Shown here piece by piece: positions 10,801 to 22,696 of a DNA stretch of 64,000 bases. The notes beneath the pieces were generated by a model. That model was not told where the DNA came from. It did no database searches and was given only the letters and a program-made list of their open reading frames with translations. The stretch comes from Spongilla lacustris (taxonomy: Eukaryota > Porifera > Demospongiae > Spongillida > Spongillidae). The DNA is taken from positions 8,305,694-8,369,693 of the forward strand of contig OX442429.1 of NCBI GenBank assembly GCA_949361645.1. Reading direction: 5' to 3'. The translations under genes and the position numbers were made by a program. Positions within the stretch are counted from its first letter, which is position 1. The number at the start of each line of letters is the position of its first letter.

Positions 10801-13800
10801 ACATTTGTCGTACTAAATCACCATATCTATGCATCAAGATGTTGCGGATTTATGCCACCTGTTTCTATTTATTTATTGTATCTTCACCCTATAGTGTACA
10901 ATTGACCTTAATCACTTATCCCCAAGCACCCCGTATATTTAAATTCCTGTCTTCACCCATCCTATCTCTTTTAAACTCTCTCTATCTTCCGGGCCCAACT
11001 GAGTGTCATTGTTCATGGGAATCTGGCATGAGGGCTCACAGGCTCCGTTGATTTTGGGGAAGTGGGGTAAGCCTTGCCACCGCCAGTTAGCGTGGGATCT
11101 GTTGCATCATTGGTAGGCATTGCCACCCTTGACCGAGACTTCCCCTAGCTGTGTGTGTGTTTGGGGCTCCTGCTTTTGACCTCCAGGATGCCAACCTGTG
11201 TCTTAACCTGGGTCACGTCCTTAATGCCTAAGATGAGGCGATTGCTGTAAGGCATAGACAGCATCGCTAATTCCTTAATTGTGTTGGCTTCCCTTGATCA
11301 TGACTCTTTTTGGGAATCTATTATCTATCCCTATAAATCCCATCACAGTAATCTAACTTTGAATTTTATTATTATCAATTTGTTGTATGTATTTATTGCG
11401 TCTGTTGCATCATTGGTAAGCAGTGCCGCCCTTGACCAAGATGGTGTGCTGAATGTGTGTGCATGTACTGTTTATTAATAGTTATGTTCATGTAGAGCTA
11501 TGCACAAGTGTGTATGGTTCCTATGCATTCAAAGAGCAGCATTACATGTAGCTTAATCCCCGTGGCAGCCAGCCTAAACTGATCGTACTCCACAGACATT
11601 TGTCCGCAATGTCCATCTGCCTCAATGAGCCAGGAGACTTACAAGCAATTGATCTGTGTTCTCCGTGCGAATGGTTGGCAAAGCTGTCCTAAGTATAAAG
11701 CAATTTCAGGTGTCCCATTTTTTGACATTTAATGCTGCGCTACAATTAGTATGGTACCGTACACATTTGTCGTACTAAATCACCATATCTATGCATCAAG
11801 ATGTTGCAGATTCATGCCACCTGTTTCTATTTATTTATTGTATCTTCACCCTATAATGTACAATTGACCTTAATCACTTATCCCCAAGCAACCAGTATAT
11901 TGAAATTCCTGTCTTCACCCATCCTATCTCTTTTAAACTCTCTCTATCTTCCGGGCCCAACTGAGTGTCATTGTTCTTGGGAATCTGGCATGAGGGATCA
12001 CAGGCTCCGTTGATTTTGGGGAAGTGGGGTAAGCCTTGCCACCGCCAGTTAGCGTGGGATCTGTTGCATCATTGGTAGGCATTGCCACCCTTGACCGAGA
12101 CTTCCCCTAGCTGTGTGTGTGTTTGGGGCTCCTGCTTTTGACCTCCAGGATGCCAACCTGTGTCTTAACCTGGGTCACGTCCTTAATGCCTAAGATGAGG
12201 CGATTGCTGTAAGGCATAGACAGCATCGCTAATTCCTTAATTGTGTTGGCTTCCCTTGATCATGACTCTTTTTGGGAATCTATTATCTATCCCTATAAAT
12301 CCCATTACAGTAATCTAACTTTGAATTTTATTCTTATCAATTTGTATGTATTTATTGCGTCTGTTGCATCATTGGTAAGCAGTGCCGCCCTTGATCGAGA
12401 TGGTGTGCTGAATGTGTGTGCATGTACTGTTTATTAATAGTTATGTTAATGTAGAGCTATGCACAAGTGTGTATGGTTCCTATGCATTCAAAGAGCAGCA
12501 TTACATGTAGCTTAATCCCCGTGGCAGCCAGCCTAAACTGATCGTACTCCACAGACATTTGTCCGCAATGTCCATCTGCCTCAATGAGCCAGGAGACTTA
12601 CAAGCAATTGATCTGTGTTCTCCGTGCGAATGGTTGGCAAAACTGTCCTAAGTATAAAGCATTTTCAGGTGTCCCATTTTTTGACATTTAATGCTGCGCT
12701 ACAATTTATATGGTACCGTACACATTTGTTGTACTAAATCACCATATCTATGCATCAAGATGTTGCAGATTCATGCCACCTGTTTCTATTTATTTATTGT
12801 ATCTTCACCCTATAGTGTACAATTGACCTTAATCACTTATCCCCAAGCACCCCGTATATTTAAATTCCTGTCTTCACCCATCCTATCTCTTTTAAACTCT
12901 CTCTATCTTCCGGGCCCAACTGAGTGTCATTGTTCATGGGAATCTGGCATGAGGGCTCACAGGCTTCGTTGATTTTGGGGAAGTGGGGTAAGCCTTGCCA
13001 CCGCCAGTTAGCGTGGGATCTGTTGCATCATTGGTAGGCATTGCCACCCTTGACCGAGACTTCCCCTAGCTGTGTGTGTGTTTGGGGCTCCTGCTTTTGA
13101 CCTCCAGGATGCCAACCTGTGTCTTAACCTGGGTCACGTCCTTAATGCCTAAGATGAGGCGATTGCTGTAAGGCATAGACAGCATCGCTAATTCCTTAAT
13201 TGTGTTGGCTTCCCTTGATCATGACTCTTTTTGGGAATCTATTATCTATCCCTATAAATCCCATTACAGTAATCTAACTTTGAATTTTATTCTTATCAAT
13301 TTGTATGTATTTATTGCGTCTGTTGCATCATTGGTAAGCAGTGCCGCCCTTGATCGAGATGGTGTGCTGAATGTGTGTGCATGTACTGTTTATTAATAGT
13401 TATGTTAATGTAGAGCTATGCACAAGTGTGTATGGTTCCTATGCATTCAAAGAGCAGCATTACATGTAGCTTAATCCCCGTGGCAGCCAGCCTAAACTGA
13501 TCGTACTCCACAGACATTTGTCCGCAATGTCCATCTGCCTCAATGAGCCAGGAGACTTACAAGCAATTGATCTGTGTTCTCCGTGCGAATGGTTGGCAAA
13601 ACTGTCCTAAGTCTAAAGCATTTTCAGGTGTCCCATTTTTTGACATTTAATGCTGCGCTACAATTTATATGGTACCGTACACATTTGTCGTACTAAATCA
13701 CCATATCTATGCATCAAGATGTTGCAGATTCATGCCACCTGTTTCTATTTATTTATTGTATCTTCACCCTATAGTGTACAATTGACCTTAATCACTTATC

Positions 13801-13854
13801 CCCAAGCACCCCGTATATTGAAATTCCTGTCTTCACCCATCCTATCTCTTTTAA

Positions 13855-14488
13855 CCCTCCTACTGCGGAAGGCATATATATATGCCCAATAATTGATCTC
13901 GCGTAATGCGACGGGCATATATATATGCCCGGCAGGATGATTGAACTGCAACGCCTGTTTCCGCGCGAAGCGAAGCGTTCATTACAGCATTGTTGTTTAG
14001 AACAAAGACTCCCAACATCTGCATGCAATTCGCCGTGTAGCAAACCTATACCTGTCGGCCATATTTGAATAGTAAGCCTAACTCCATTTGTAGCCCACAA
14101 CAGGTGCTCGCGTCTAAGTGTCTTAAAAGCAACAAAAAGTGGTGAGATACGTTGAAACTAGTATAACAACCCTTAAATGAACATGTAGGTTCTTAGAAAG
14201 CAAATTCTCAGAGTAACAAAGACTTCTCCCGTGTAAGCGTACGATAACGTACGATACGGCATGGAAACAACGTTCGCACCGTGTATGGAACACACGGGTA
14301 GCGTTAAAAAGGCATAGCGAGTGAAGCTGGGGCACTTACCAACGTGTGTTGACGAAATAGGCAATACAGAGCACAGAGTTCTAACGAAAACGTTCCAAAT
14401 GCGAGTAGCAAATAAAATCAATTACTATGCTAAAATTCCTTTCGCAATACGTCACGTTATGAATAATTAATGAGCAGCAGCAGGAGGG
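13855..14488. mobile_element. 634-bp piggyBac-type MITE inserted in the 959-bp satellite
   Basis: Uninterrupted units read ctcttttaaactctc; here the TTAA is duplicated at 13851-13854 and 14489-14492 around the insert. Ends are CCCTCCTACTGC and, inverted, CCCTCCTGCTGC. TTAA duplication and CCC-like ends are the piggyBac signature. Subterminal palindromes GGCATATATATATGCC-type occur at 13871-13890 and 13915-13931. There is no transposase; movement would need one in trans. Confidence 0.9.
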
Positions 14489-15065
14489 TTAAACTCTCTC
14501 TATCTTCCGGGCCCAACTGAGTGTCATTGTCCTTGGGAATCTGGCATGAGGGCTCACAGACTCCATTGATTTTGGGGAAGTGGGGTAAGCCTTGCCACCG
14601 CCAGTTAGCGTGGGATCTGTTGCATCATTGGTAGGCATTGCCACCGTTGACCGTGACTTCCCCTAGCTGTGTGTGTGTTTGGGGCTCCTGCTTTTGACCT
14701 CCAGGATGCCAACCTGTGTCTTCACCTGGGTCACGTCCTTAATGCCTAAGATGAGGCGATTGCTGTAAGGCATAGACAGCATCGCTAATTCCTTAATTGT
14801 GTTGGCTTCCCTTGATCATGACTCTTTGGGAATCTATTATCTATCCCTATAAATCCCATCACAGTAATCTAACTTTGAACTTTATTCTTATCAATTTGTA
14901 TGTATTTATTGCGTCTGTTGCATCATTGGTAAGCAGTGCCGCCCTTGACCGAGATGGTGTGCTGAATGTGTGTGCATGTACTGTTTATTAATAGTTATGT
15001 TCATATAGAGCTATGCACAAGTGTGTATGGTTCCTATGCATTCAAAGAGCAGCATTACATGTAGC

Positions 15066-15069
15066 TTAA
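15066..15069. repeat. TTAA target-site duplication, left
   Basis: The satellite site gtagcTTAAtccccg is split so that TTAA stands on both sides of the 15070-18401 element. Confidence 0.95.
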
Positions 15070-15196
15070 TCATAGATTGACTGTGTTTGTGACTTAAGTC
15101 ATGACTTAAGTCACAAATCACTAATTATATTCATGTGGCCTTTCAAAACTTAGCTACCTTCATGTGGTGGATTGTGTAAACTGATAGGTACAGCTA
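15070..15196. repeat. Left terminal inverted repeat of the piggyBac-like element
   Basis: It pairs with 18271-18401. Inside it, 15086-15117 is a perfect 32-bp palindrome with arms TTTGTGACTTAAGTCA, a possible transposase-binding or hairpin structure. Confidence 0.93.
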
Positions 15197-16319
15197 CAAA
15201 ATCAGTGAATATATACATGTACATGTAGAATGTGAGCAGCTGAATGTGTATGCAAGGCACTATATTTACATTGCAGCATCTGCAATATGCTTTACTAGAC
15301 AATTGCTTCCTTGCTTTGATCGCAGTCCACATAGAGCCACGATTTTTCCATTTGATGCATCTGAGCAAACACTACTACAGTTTATGCAGGGGCTCCTACA
15401 AACACTGCATAGTCTGCTTGCATAAGTAGCAGTGCACAGTTCAGAATCCTTGTTGTATAATGGAAGAGACTTTAGTGGTACAAAATTATGTAGCAAATGC
15501 TCATTTTCACTTTCAAGCCTTGTACTCAGGGATGTTAAGGCAGCCTACACAAGAAAACATATTTACATGATGTTGACAATATGTCGACAAGTATGTTCAT
15601 GATTACATCATTATGACATAATGCAAATCACTGTTTATTCAAGCATTGCGATCGTACGGAAGATATTTTTGTAAAGCATTCATACCTATTGTCGCGCTAG
15701 GGTATTCTAGCGCTTAGATTTCGTATATGACGCATATAAGTTTTGGCTTGACAATATAAAAGTTGCAGCTGTCGAGCGGGAAAGTTCAGTTACGTCATAT
15801 TTTATCGCCTTAAGAGGGTCGTTTGTGAAAAGCAAAACGGCGCTGATGAAGACGAGGGCGGATAAGAGGACTTTTGTGCCTGGTATGTTACACGATGTTT
15901 CTATTGCTCGTATACGCTTAGGATGTGATTGGAACGTACTTGGTTCGCTAAATATAGTCATGTTTATGTAAATACGCCGCCATTTTGAAAAAATACTACG
16001 CATGATTGCTACGAAGGCTGAAGTACATCTTACACAACCTAAGCGTAACTTTGTCCAGCGTGTAGGGTTCTAACATAATATGGCATTTATTGCTTGATCC
16101 GTGCATTGCTTTGTCACCGCCACTATCGCTCGATGGCTAATTGTTACCAATACGTACGCTTGCAAGTAAACCTGAACAATCGAACAACACTATTAGGTGG
16201 ACATATATATATAGCATTCTTAAGCCAAGTTTGACGGCAATGCAACATGTTATATGGCTTTTACACTTTATGAAAGGTTAAATATGTACGGTCTGGGTAC
16301 GAGACACGCGTAGGCTGCC

Positions 16320-18071
16320 TTAACACCCCTGAGTACAATGGTTAGCCTGTGTGCCTATGCTTATTTGCATTAGCAAGGCTTTGGCAACAGCTTCAGTGAA
16401 GTCGGAGTGGCTCAGCATACTGCTTCCTGTGTGGAACTTCTTGTACAAGAGGTATGCATCAGTTTCTACAATCCCAAGAACTGTTGCCACAACACGGTTT
16501 GTCCAAGACTGGGTTTGCCATGCTGTTTCCAGTGCCAGGCTTCCTTGACGCATGTGATTGTTAATGTCTATAATCGATGCTGCATCAAAATAGGATTCAA
16601 CAATCTTCTTTCGCTTGACTGTTTTGTTAAATACTTCCGTCTGTCCTACCTCCTCCCCATCTTCATCAAGCATCTCTCTCCATCTGCGCTTGTTGGATGG
16701 CTTACCAGGGAGAGTTGTAGAATGTGTGGACACAAAACACTTTCTAACTTTATCCCCCCATGCATGGGCCATGATGTTGTGGCCCTCTACACTGGATGTT
16801 AGTGTGACATCATCACCTAGTTCTTTGAATTCCACCTCATCAAGATACAGCTTAGGAAACATTCGAGTTGCTGTCTTTACTAATCCTGTGAAGTGCATAC
16901 CATTCTTTCTACAAGCAACAGCTGTGGTGACACTAGAGAAGGCAGAATCTGCACTTATAGCTCTCCCAGAGCCATGCCATGGCTTGGTAAGCCTAAGGAG
17001 CAGGGCAGTGCCTGCAAGCTTGTATTCAGACATGTATTCCTTAGTGTTCATAACCTCAGCACCTTCCTGAATCTCAAGCTGTAGAATGATCTTTGTGTCA
17101 GCATCTGCACTATTCTTCAGCTCACATCCCACTCCTTTTGGCTTTCTGTCTATTCGTGTCACATGGGGCATTCCATCCGAACAAAAATCACCATCTTTTC
17201 CTCTCCATGACGACACAGACTTATCTACGCACAGCTGCCACCCAGGATAGAACTTCTCTACTCTTCGCTGATTGAAGCATTCGATCAAGCGGCGAACTGA
17301 TGACCATTTATCACTGTTATTCTCATCTTCAGGGCAGAATGATAGGCATCTAAGTAAAATTTCAAAGCGATTTCGTGACAGGCCATATCGCTCCCCAAAA
17401 CGAGGAGCAGGAAAAAGACCATCCTCAGTGGACCACAAATCTCGTCTACCTTCTGAGGTCCTTGTCAAAGAATACAGGGCACCGAACACTGCCAATATCT
17501 CCCCTTCATTGACCTTCTCACATCCTTCAGGCAAGCGGTCTGAAGTCCAATTGCTGATATCTGTCAGCATATGGGATGGAAATGACAGCATCCAATAATC
17601 GAAAGGTGTCCTACGCATCTCATCCACATCATTTCCCCACAAGATGTGTGCTCCAAATCTTGGCATGCATCTCCAGTCTTCAAGAACTCCATCAACAACC
17701 TTCCATTGTACTCCATGGCAAAGTAGACTGTTGTCAGAATCATCTACTTCTTGCTCATGCTGTTCTGTAAGACCCACTGCTTGAGACGCTGCTTCTTCTG
17801 AAATGGAGGGTGGAGAGTGTGCGCTTGTGCTACCACTGCTGCTTGCATCAATGACTTGACATTTCAGGCTGCGTGCTGATAAGGCCAATGAAACCCCTAC
17901 CTCACTAAAATGTACTAAGTATTTCACTTTTCTCCCAATCCCTTGGACTTCTTCGACCACCCCATCCAGTTCTTTTGTTGCAGACAGCCTTCCAAACCTT
18001 TGCTTTGCTGGCTTTTTCCCCAGAACCTTGATTGCACTACACGATACACGATTACCAACCGAAAATGGCAT
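16320..18071 (-). CDS. piggyBac-like transposase (DDD nuclease), 583 aa
   Basis: Catalyses cut-and-paste transposition at TTAA sites. It is uninterrupted from an ATG at 18071. Residues 1-72 resemble a small SH3/chromo-type barrel (GNRVSCSAIKV; GRKVKYLVHF), followed by a Ser/acid-rich linker to about 110. The DDE_Tnp_1_7-type core follows: FYPGWQLCVDKSVSSWRGKD gives Asp283, SADSAFSS gives Asp375, and IIDINNHMRQGS gives Asp502, the probable catalytic triad. MPHVTRIDRKPKGVGCEL matches the family's conserved K-P-x-G block. A C-terminal cysteine-rich finger, present in many piggyBac proteins, is absent. The TIR/TTAA context supports the call independently. It is close in length to typical piggyBac transposases (about 580-600 aa). 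Confidence 0.92.
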   Translation of the reverse strand: MPFSVGNRVSCSAIKVLGKKPAKQRFGRLSATKELDGVVEEVQGIGRKVKYLVHFSEVGVSLALSARSLKCQVIDASSSGSTSAHSPPSISEEAASQAVGLTEQHEQEVDDSDNSLLCHGVQWKVVDGVLEDWRCMPRFGAHILWGNDVDEMRRTPFDYWMLSFPSHMLTDISNWTSDRLPEGCEKVNEGEILAVFGALYSLTRTSEGRRDLWSTEDGLFPAPRFGERYGLSRNRFEILLRCLSFCPEDENNSDKWSSVRRLIECFNQRRVEKFYPGWQLCVDKSVSSWRGKDGDFCSDGMPHVTRIDRKPKGVGCELKNSADADTKIILQLEIQEGAEVMNTKEYMSEYKLAGTALLLRLTKPWHGSGRAISADSAFSSVTTAVACRKNGMHFTGLVKTATRMFPKLYLDEVEFKELGDDVTLTSSVEGHNIMAHAWGDKVRKCFVSTHSTTLPGKPSNKRRWREMLDEDGEEVGQTEVFNKTVKRKKIVESYFDAASIIDINNHMRQGSLALETAWQTQSWTNRVVATVLGIVETDAYLLYKKFHTGSSMLSHSDFTEAVAKALLMQISIGTQANHCTQGC

Positions 18072-18189
18072 TATAGTAGGAGATGCGCAAAACTAACGAC
18101 GGCAGCATACGTTACATGTACGTAAAAATTAAACAGAAACTGTCCTGTGCGGTTGAAAGTGCAGTGCGACCCCTATCCTATTTATAAAG

Positions 18190-18268
18190 TACCAGCGTCA
18201 TGAAAGAAAAAAGTTGCAAGCGTCATGAAAGGAAAAAGTTGCAAGCGTCATGAAAGAAAAAATTCCTA
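18190..18268. repeat. Three short tandem repeats upstream of the transposase
   Basis: gcgtcatgaaag followed by an A-rich run and ttgcaa repeats three times, about 30 bp apart, 120-200 bp upstream of the transposase ATG and just inside the right TIR. It may be a subterminal transposase-binding or promoter element; this is inference. Confidence 0.6.
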
Positions 18269-18270
18269 GC

Positions 18271-18401
18271 TAGCTGTACCTATCAGTTTACACAATCCAC
18301 CACATGAAGGTAGCTAAGTTTTGAAAGGCCACATGAATATAATTAGTGATTTGTGACTTAAGTCATATGACTTAAGTCACAAACGCACGGTCAATCTATG
18401 A
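18271..18401. repeat. Right terminal inverted repeat of the piggyBac-like element
   Basis: It pairs with 15070-15196. It contains a perfect 34-bp palindrome at 18350-18383, two bases longer at the centre than its left-arm counterpart. Confidence 0.93.
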
Positions 18402-18405
18402 TTAA
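18402..18405. repeat. TTAA target-site duplication, right
   Basis: Second copy of the duplicated TTAA; the satellite resumes directly (tccccgtggcagcc). Confidence 0.95.
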
Positions 18406-21400
18406 TCCCCGTGGCAGCCAGCCTAAACTGATCGTACTCCACAGACATTTGTCCGCAATGTCCATCTGCCTCAATGAGCCAGGAGACTTACAAGCAATTG
18501 ATCTGTGTTCTCCGTGCGAATGTTTGGCAAAGCTGTCCTAAGTATAAAGCATTTTCATTTGTCCCATTTTTTGACATTTAATGCTGCGCTACAATTAGTA
18601 TGGTACCGTACACATTTGTCGTACTAAATCACCATATCTATGCATCAAGATGTTGCAGATTCATGACACCTGTTTCTATTTATTTATTGTATCTTCACCC
18701 CATAGTATACAATTGAATTTAATCACTTATCCCCAAGCACCCCATATATTTAAATTCCTGTCTTCACCCATCCTATCTCTTTTAAACTCTCTCTATCTTC
18801 CGGGCCCAACTGAGTGTCATTGTTCATGGGAATCTGGCATGAGGGCTCACAGGCTCCGTTGATTTTGGGGAAGTGGGGTAAGCCTTGCCACCGCCAGTTA
18901 GCGTGGGATCTGTTGCATCATTGGTAGGCATTGCCACCCTTGACCGAGACTTCCCCTAGCTGTGTGTGTGTTTGGGGCTCCTGCATTTGACCTCCAGGAT
19001 GCCAACCTGTGTCTTAACCTGGGTCACGTCCTTAATGCCTAAGATGAGGCGATTGCTGTAAGGCATAGACAGCATCGCTAATTCCTTAATTGTGTTGGCT
19101 TCCCTTGATCATGACTCTTTTTGGGAATCTATTGTCTATCCCTATAAATCCCATCACAGTAATCTAACTTTGAATTTTATTCTTATCAATTTGTATGTAT
19201 TTATTGCGTCTGTTGCATCATTGGTAAGCAGTGCCGCCCTTGATCGAGATGGTGTGCTGAATGTGTGTGCATGTACTGTTTATTAATAGTTATGTTCATG
19301 TAGAGCTATGCACAAGTGTGTATGGTTCCTATGCATTCAAAGAGCAGCATTACATGTAGCTTAATCCCCGTGGCAGCCAGCCTAAACTGATCGTACTCCA
19401 CAGACATTTGTCCGCAATGTCCATCTGCCTCAATGAGCCAGGAGACTTACAAGCAATTGATCTGTGTTCTCCATGCGAATGTTTGGCAAAGCTGTCCTAA
19501 GTATAAAGCATTTTCAGCTGTCCCATTTTTTGACATTTAATGCTGCGCTACAATTAGTATGGTACCGTACACATTTGTCGTACTAAATCACCATATCTAT
19601 GCATCAAGATGTTACAGATTCATGCCACCTGTTTCTATTTATTTATTGTATCTTCACCCAATAGTGTACAATTCACCTTAATCACTTATCCCCAAGCACC
19701 CCGTATATTTAAATTCCTGTCTTCACCCATCCTATCTCTTTTAAACTCTCTCTATCTTCCGGGCCCAACTGAGTGTCATTGTTCTTGGAAATCTGGCATG
19801 AGGGCTCACAGGCTCTGTTGATTTTGGGGAAGTGGGGTAAGCCTTGCCACCGCCAGTTAGCGTGGGATCTGTTGCATCATTGGTAGGCATTGCCACCCTT
19901 GACCGAGGCTTCCCCTAGCTGTGTGTGTGTTTGGGGCTCCTGCTTTTGACCTCCAGGATGCCAACCTGTGTCTTCACCTGGGTCACTTCCTTAATGCCTA
20001 AGATGAGGCGATTGCTGTAAGACATAAACAGCATCGCTAATTCCTTAATTATGTTGGCTTCCCTTGATCATGACTCCTTGGGGAATCTATTATCTATCCC
20101 AATAAATCCATCACAGTAATCTAACTTTGAATTTTATTCTTATCAATTTGTATGTATTTATTGCGTCTGTTGCATCATTGTAGGCATTGTTACCCTTGAC
20201 CGAGATGGTGTGCTGAACGTGTATGCATGTACTGTTTATTAATAGTTATGTACATGTAGAGCTATGCACAAGTGTGTATGGTTCCTATGCATTCAAAGAG
20301 CAGCATTACATGTAGCTTAGATCCCCATGGCAGCCAGCCTAAACTGATCGTACTCCACAGACATTTGTCCGCAATGTCCATCTGCCTCAATGAGCCAGGC
20401 GACTTACAAGCAATTGATCTGTGTTCTCCGTGCGAATGGTTGGCAAAACTGTCCTAAGTATAAAGCATTTTCAGGTGTCCCATTTTTTGACATTTAATGC
20501 TGCGCTACAATTAGTATGGTACCGTACACATTTGTCGTACTAAATCACCATATCTATGCATCAAGATGTTGCAGATTCATGACACCTGTTTCTATTTATT
20601 TATTGTATCTTCACCCTATAGTGTACAATTGACCTTAATCACTTATCCCCAAGCACCCCGTATATTTAAATTCCTGTCTTCACCCATCCTATCTCTTTTA
20701 AACTCTCTCTATCTTCCGGGCCCAACTGAGTGTCATTGTTCTTGGGAATCTGGCATGAGGGCTCACAGGCTCCGTTGATTTTGGGGAAGTGGGGTAAGCC
20801 TTGCCACCGCCAGTTAGCGTGGGATCTGTTGCATCATTGGTAGGCATTGCCACCCTTGACCGAGACTTCCCCTAGCTGTGTGTGTGTTTGGGGCTCATGC
20901 TTTTGACCTCCAGGATGCCAACCTGTGTCTTAACCTGGGTCACGTCCTTAGTGCCTAAGATGAGGCGATTGCTGTAAGGCATAGACAGCATCGCTAATTC
21001 CTTAATTGTGTTGGCTTCCCTTGATCATGACTCTTTCTGGGAATCTATTATCTATCCCTATAAATCCCATTACAGTAATCTAACTTTGAATTTTATTCTT
21101 ATCAATTTGTATGTATTTATTGCGTCTGTTGCATCATTGGTAAGCAGTGCTGCCCTTGACCGAGATGGTGTGCTGAATGTGTGTGCATGTACTGTTTATT
21201 AATAGTTATGTTCATGTAGAGCTATGCACAAGTGTGTATGGTTCCTATGCATTCAAAGAGCAGCATTACATGTAGCTTAATCCCCGTGGCAGCCAGCCTA
21301 AACTGATCGTACTCCACAGACATTTGTCCGCAATGTCCATCTGCCTCAATGAGCCAGGAGACTTACAAGCAATTGATCTGTGTTCTCCGTGCGAATGTTT

Positions 21401-22696
21401 GGCAAAGCTGTCCTAAGTATAAAGCATTTTCATTTGTCCCATTTTTTGACATTTAATGCTGCGCTACAATTAGTATGGTATCGTACACATTTGTCGTACT
21501 AAATCACCATATATATGCATCAAGATGTTGCAGATTCATGACACCTGTTTCTATTTTTTTATTGTATCTTCACCCTATAGTGTACAATTGACCTTAATCA
21601 CTTATCCCCAAGCACCCCGTATATTTAAATTCCTGTCTTCACCCATCCTATCTCTTTTAAACTATCTTCCGGGCCCAACTGAGTGTCAATGTTCTTGGGA
21701 ATCTGGCATGAGGGCTCACAGGCTCCGTTGATTTTGGGGAAGTGGGGTAAGCCTTGCCACCGCCAGTTAGCGTGGGATCTGTTGCATCATTGGTAGGCAT
21801 TGCCACCCTTGACCGAGACTTCCCCTAGCTGTGTGTGTGTTTGGGGCTCCTGCTTTTGACCTCCAGGATGCCAACCTGTGTCTTCACCTGGGTCACGTCC
21901 TTAATGCCTAAGATGAGGCGATTGCTGTAAGGCATAGACAGCATCGCTAATTCCTTAATTGTGTTGGCTTCCCTTGATCATGACTCTTTTTGGGAATCTA
22001 TTATCTATCCCTATAAATCCCATTACAGTAATCTAACTTTAAATTTTACCCTCATCAATTTGTATCTATTTATTGCGTCTGTTGCATCATTGGTAAGCAG
22101 TGCCGCCCTTGACCGAGATGGTGTGCTGAATGTGTGTGCATGTACTGTTTATTAATAGTTATGTTCATGTAGAGCTATGCACAAGTGTGTATGGTTCCTA
22201 TGCATTCAAAGAGCAGCATTACATGTAGCTTAATCCCCGTGGCAGCCAGCCTAAACTGATCGTACTTCACAGACATTTGTCCGCAATGTCCATCTGCCTC
22301 AATGAACCAGGAGACTTACAAGCAATTGATCTGTGTTCTCCGTGCGAATGGTTGGCAAAGCTGTCCTAAGTATGAAGCATTTTCAGGTGTCCCATTTTTT
22401 GACATTTAATGCTGCGCTACAATTTGTATGGTACCCTACACATTTGTCGTACTAAGTCACCATATCTATGCATCGAGATGTTGCAGATACATGACACCTG
22501 TTTCTATTTATTTATTGTATCTTCACCCTGTAGTGTACAATTCATCTTAATCACTTATCCCCAAGCACCCCGTATTTAAATTCATGTCTTCACCCATCCC
22601 ATGTCTTTTAAACTCTCTCTATCTTCCGGGCCCAACTGAGTGTCGTTGTTCTTGGGAATCTGGCATGAGGGCTCACAGGCTCCGTTGATTTTTGGG

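Larger units (their letters stand above)
15070..18401 (-). mobile_element. Complete 3.3-kb piggyBac-like DNA transposon
   Basis: The element interrupts a satellite copy with a perfect TTAA duplication (15066-15069 and 18402-18405). Its ends are inverted repeats of about 127-131 bp beginning TCATAGATTGAC (15070-15196 and 18271-18401), nearly identical between arms. Long TIRs of this length are unusual for piggyBac, whose TIRs are typically short. One intact transposase gene lies inside on the minus strand. About 1.1 kb between left TIR and gene end shows no convincing second gene. Intact gene, matched TIRs and clean TSD indicate a recent insertion. Confidence 0.93.
7846..22695 (+). repeat. Satellite array, ~959-bp unit, about 11 copies, interrupted by two transposons
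   Basis: A landmark (gatgttgcagattcatg) recurs near 7955, 8917, 9879, 10838, 11800, 12759, 13718, 18649, 19608, 20565, 21524 and 22483, spaced 957-962 bp once the two insertions are subtracted. Copies differ by scattered substitutions and small indels (for example ttgttgtatg versus ttgtatg). Copies 2, 3 and 5 share a block variant (ccaagcaaccagtatattg) that the others lack, so local exchange has homogenised the array unevenly. Each unit carries the same ~70- and ~65-codon frames; these look like repeat by-products. Fragments of the same unit recur at 37.27-39.13 kb. Confidence 0.95.

Noticed and set aside
7956..22155. Repeated 70- and 65-codon frames in every 959-bp satellite copy, as a multi-copy gene family
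   Set aside because: They differ by substitutions and short indels like the surrounding non-coding DNA, often lack an ATG, and match no protein family; repetition alone explains them.
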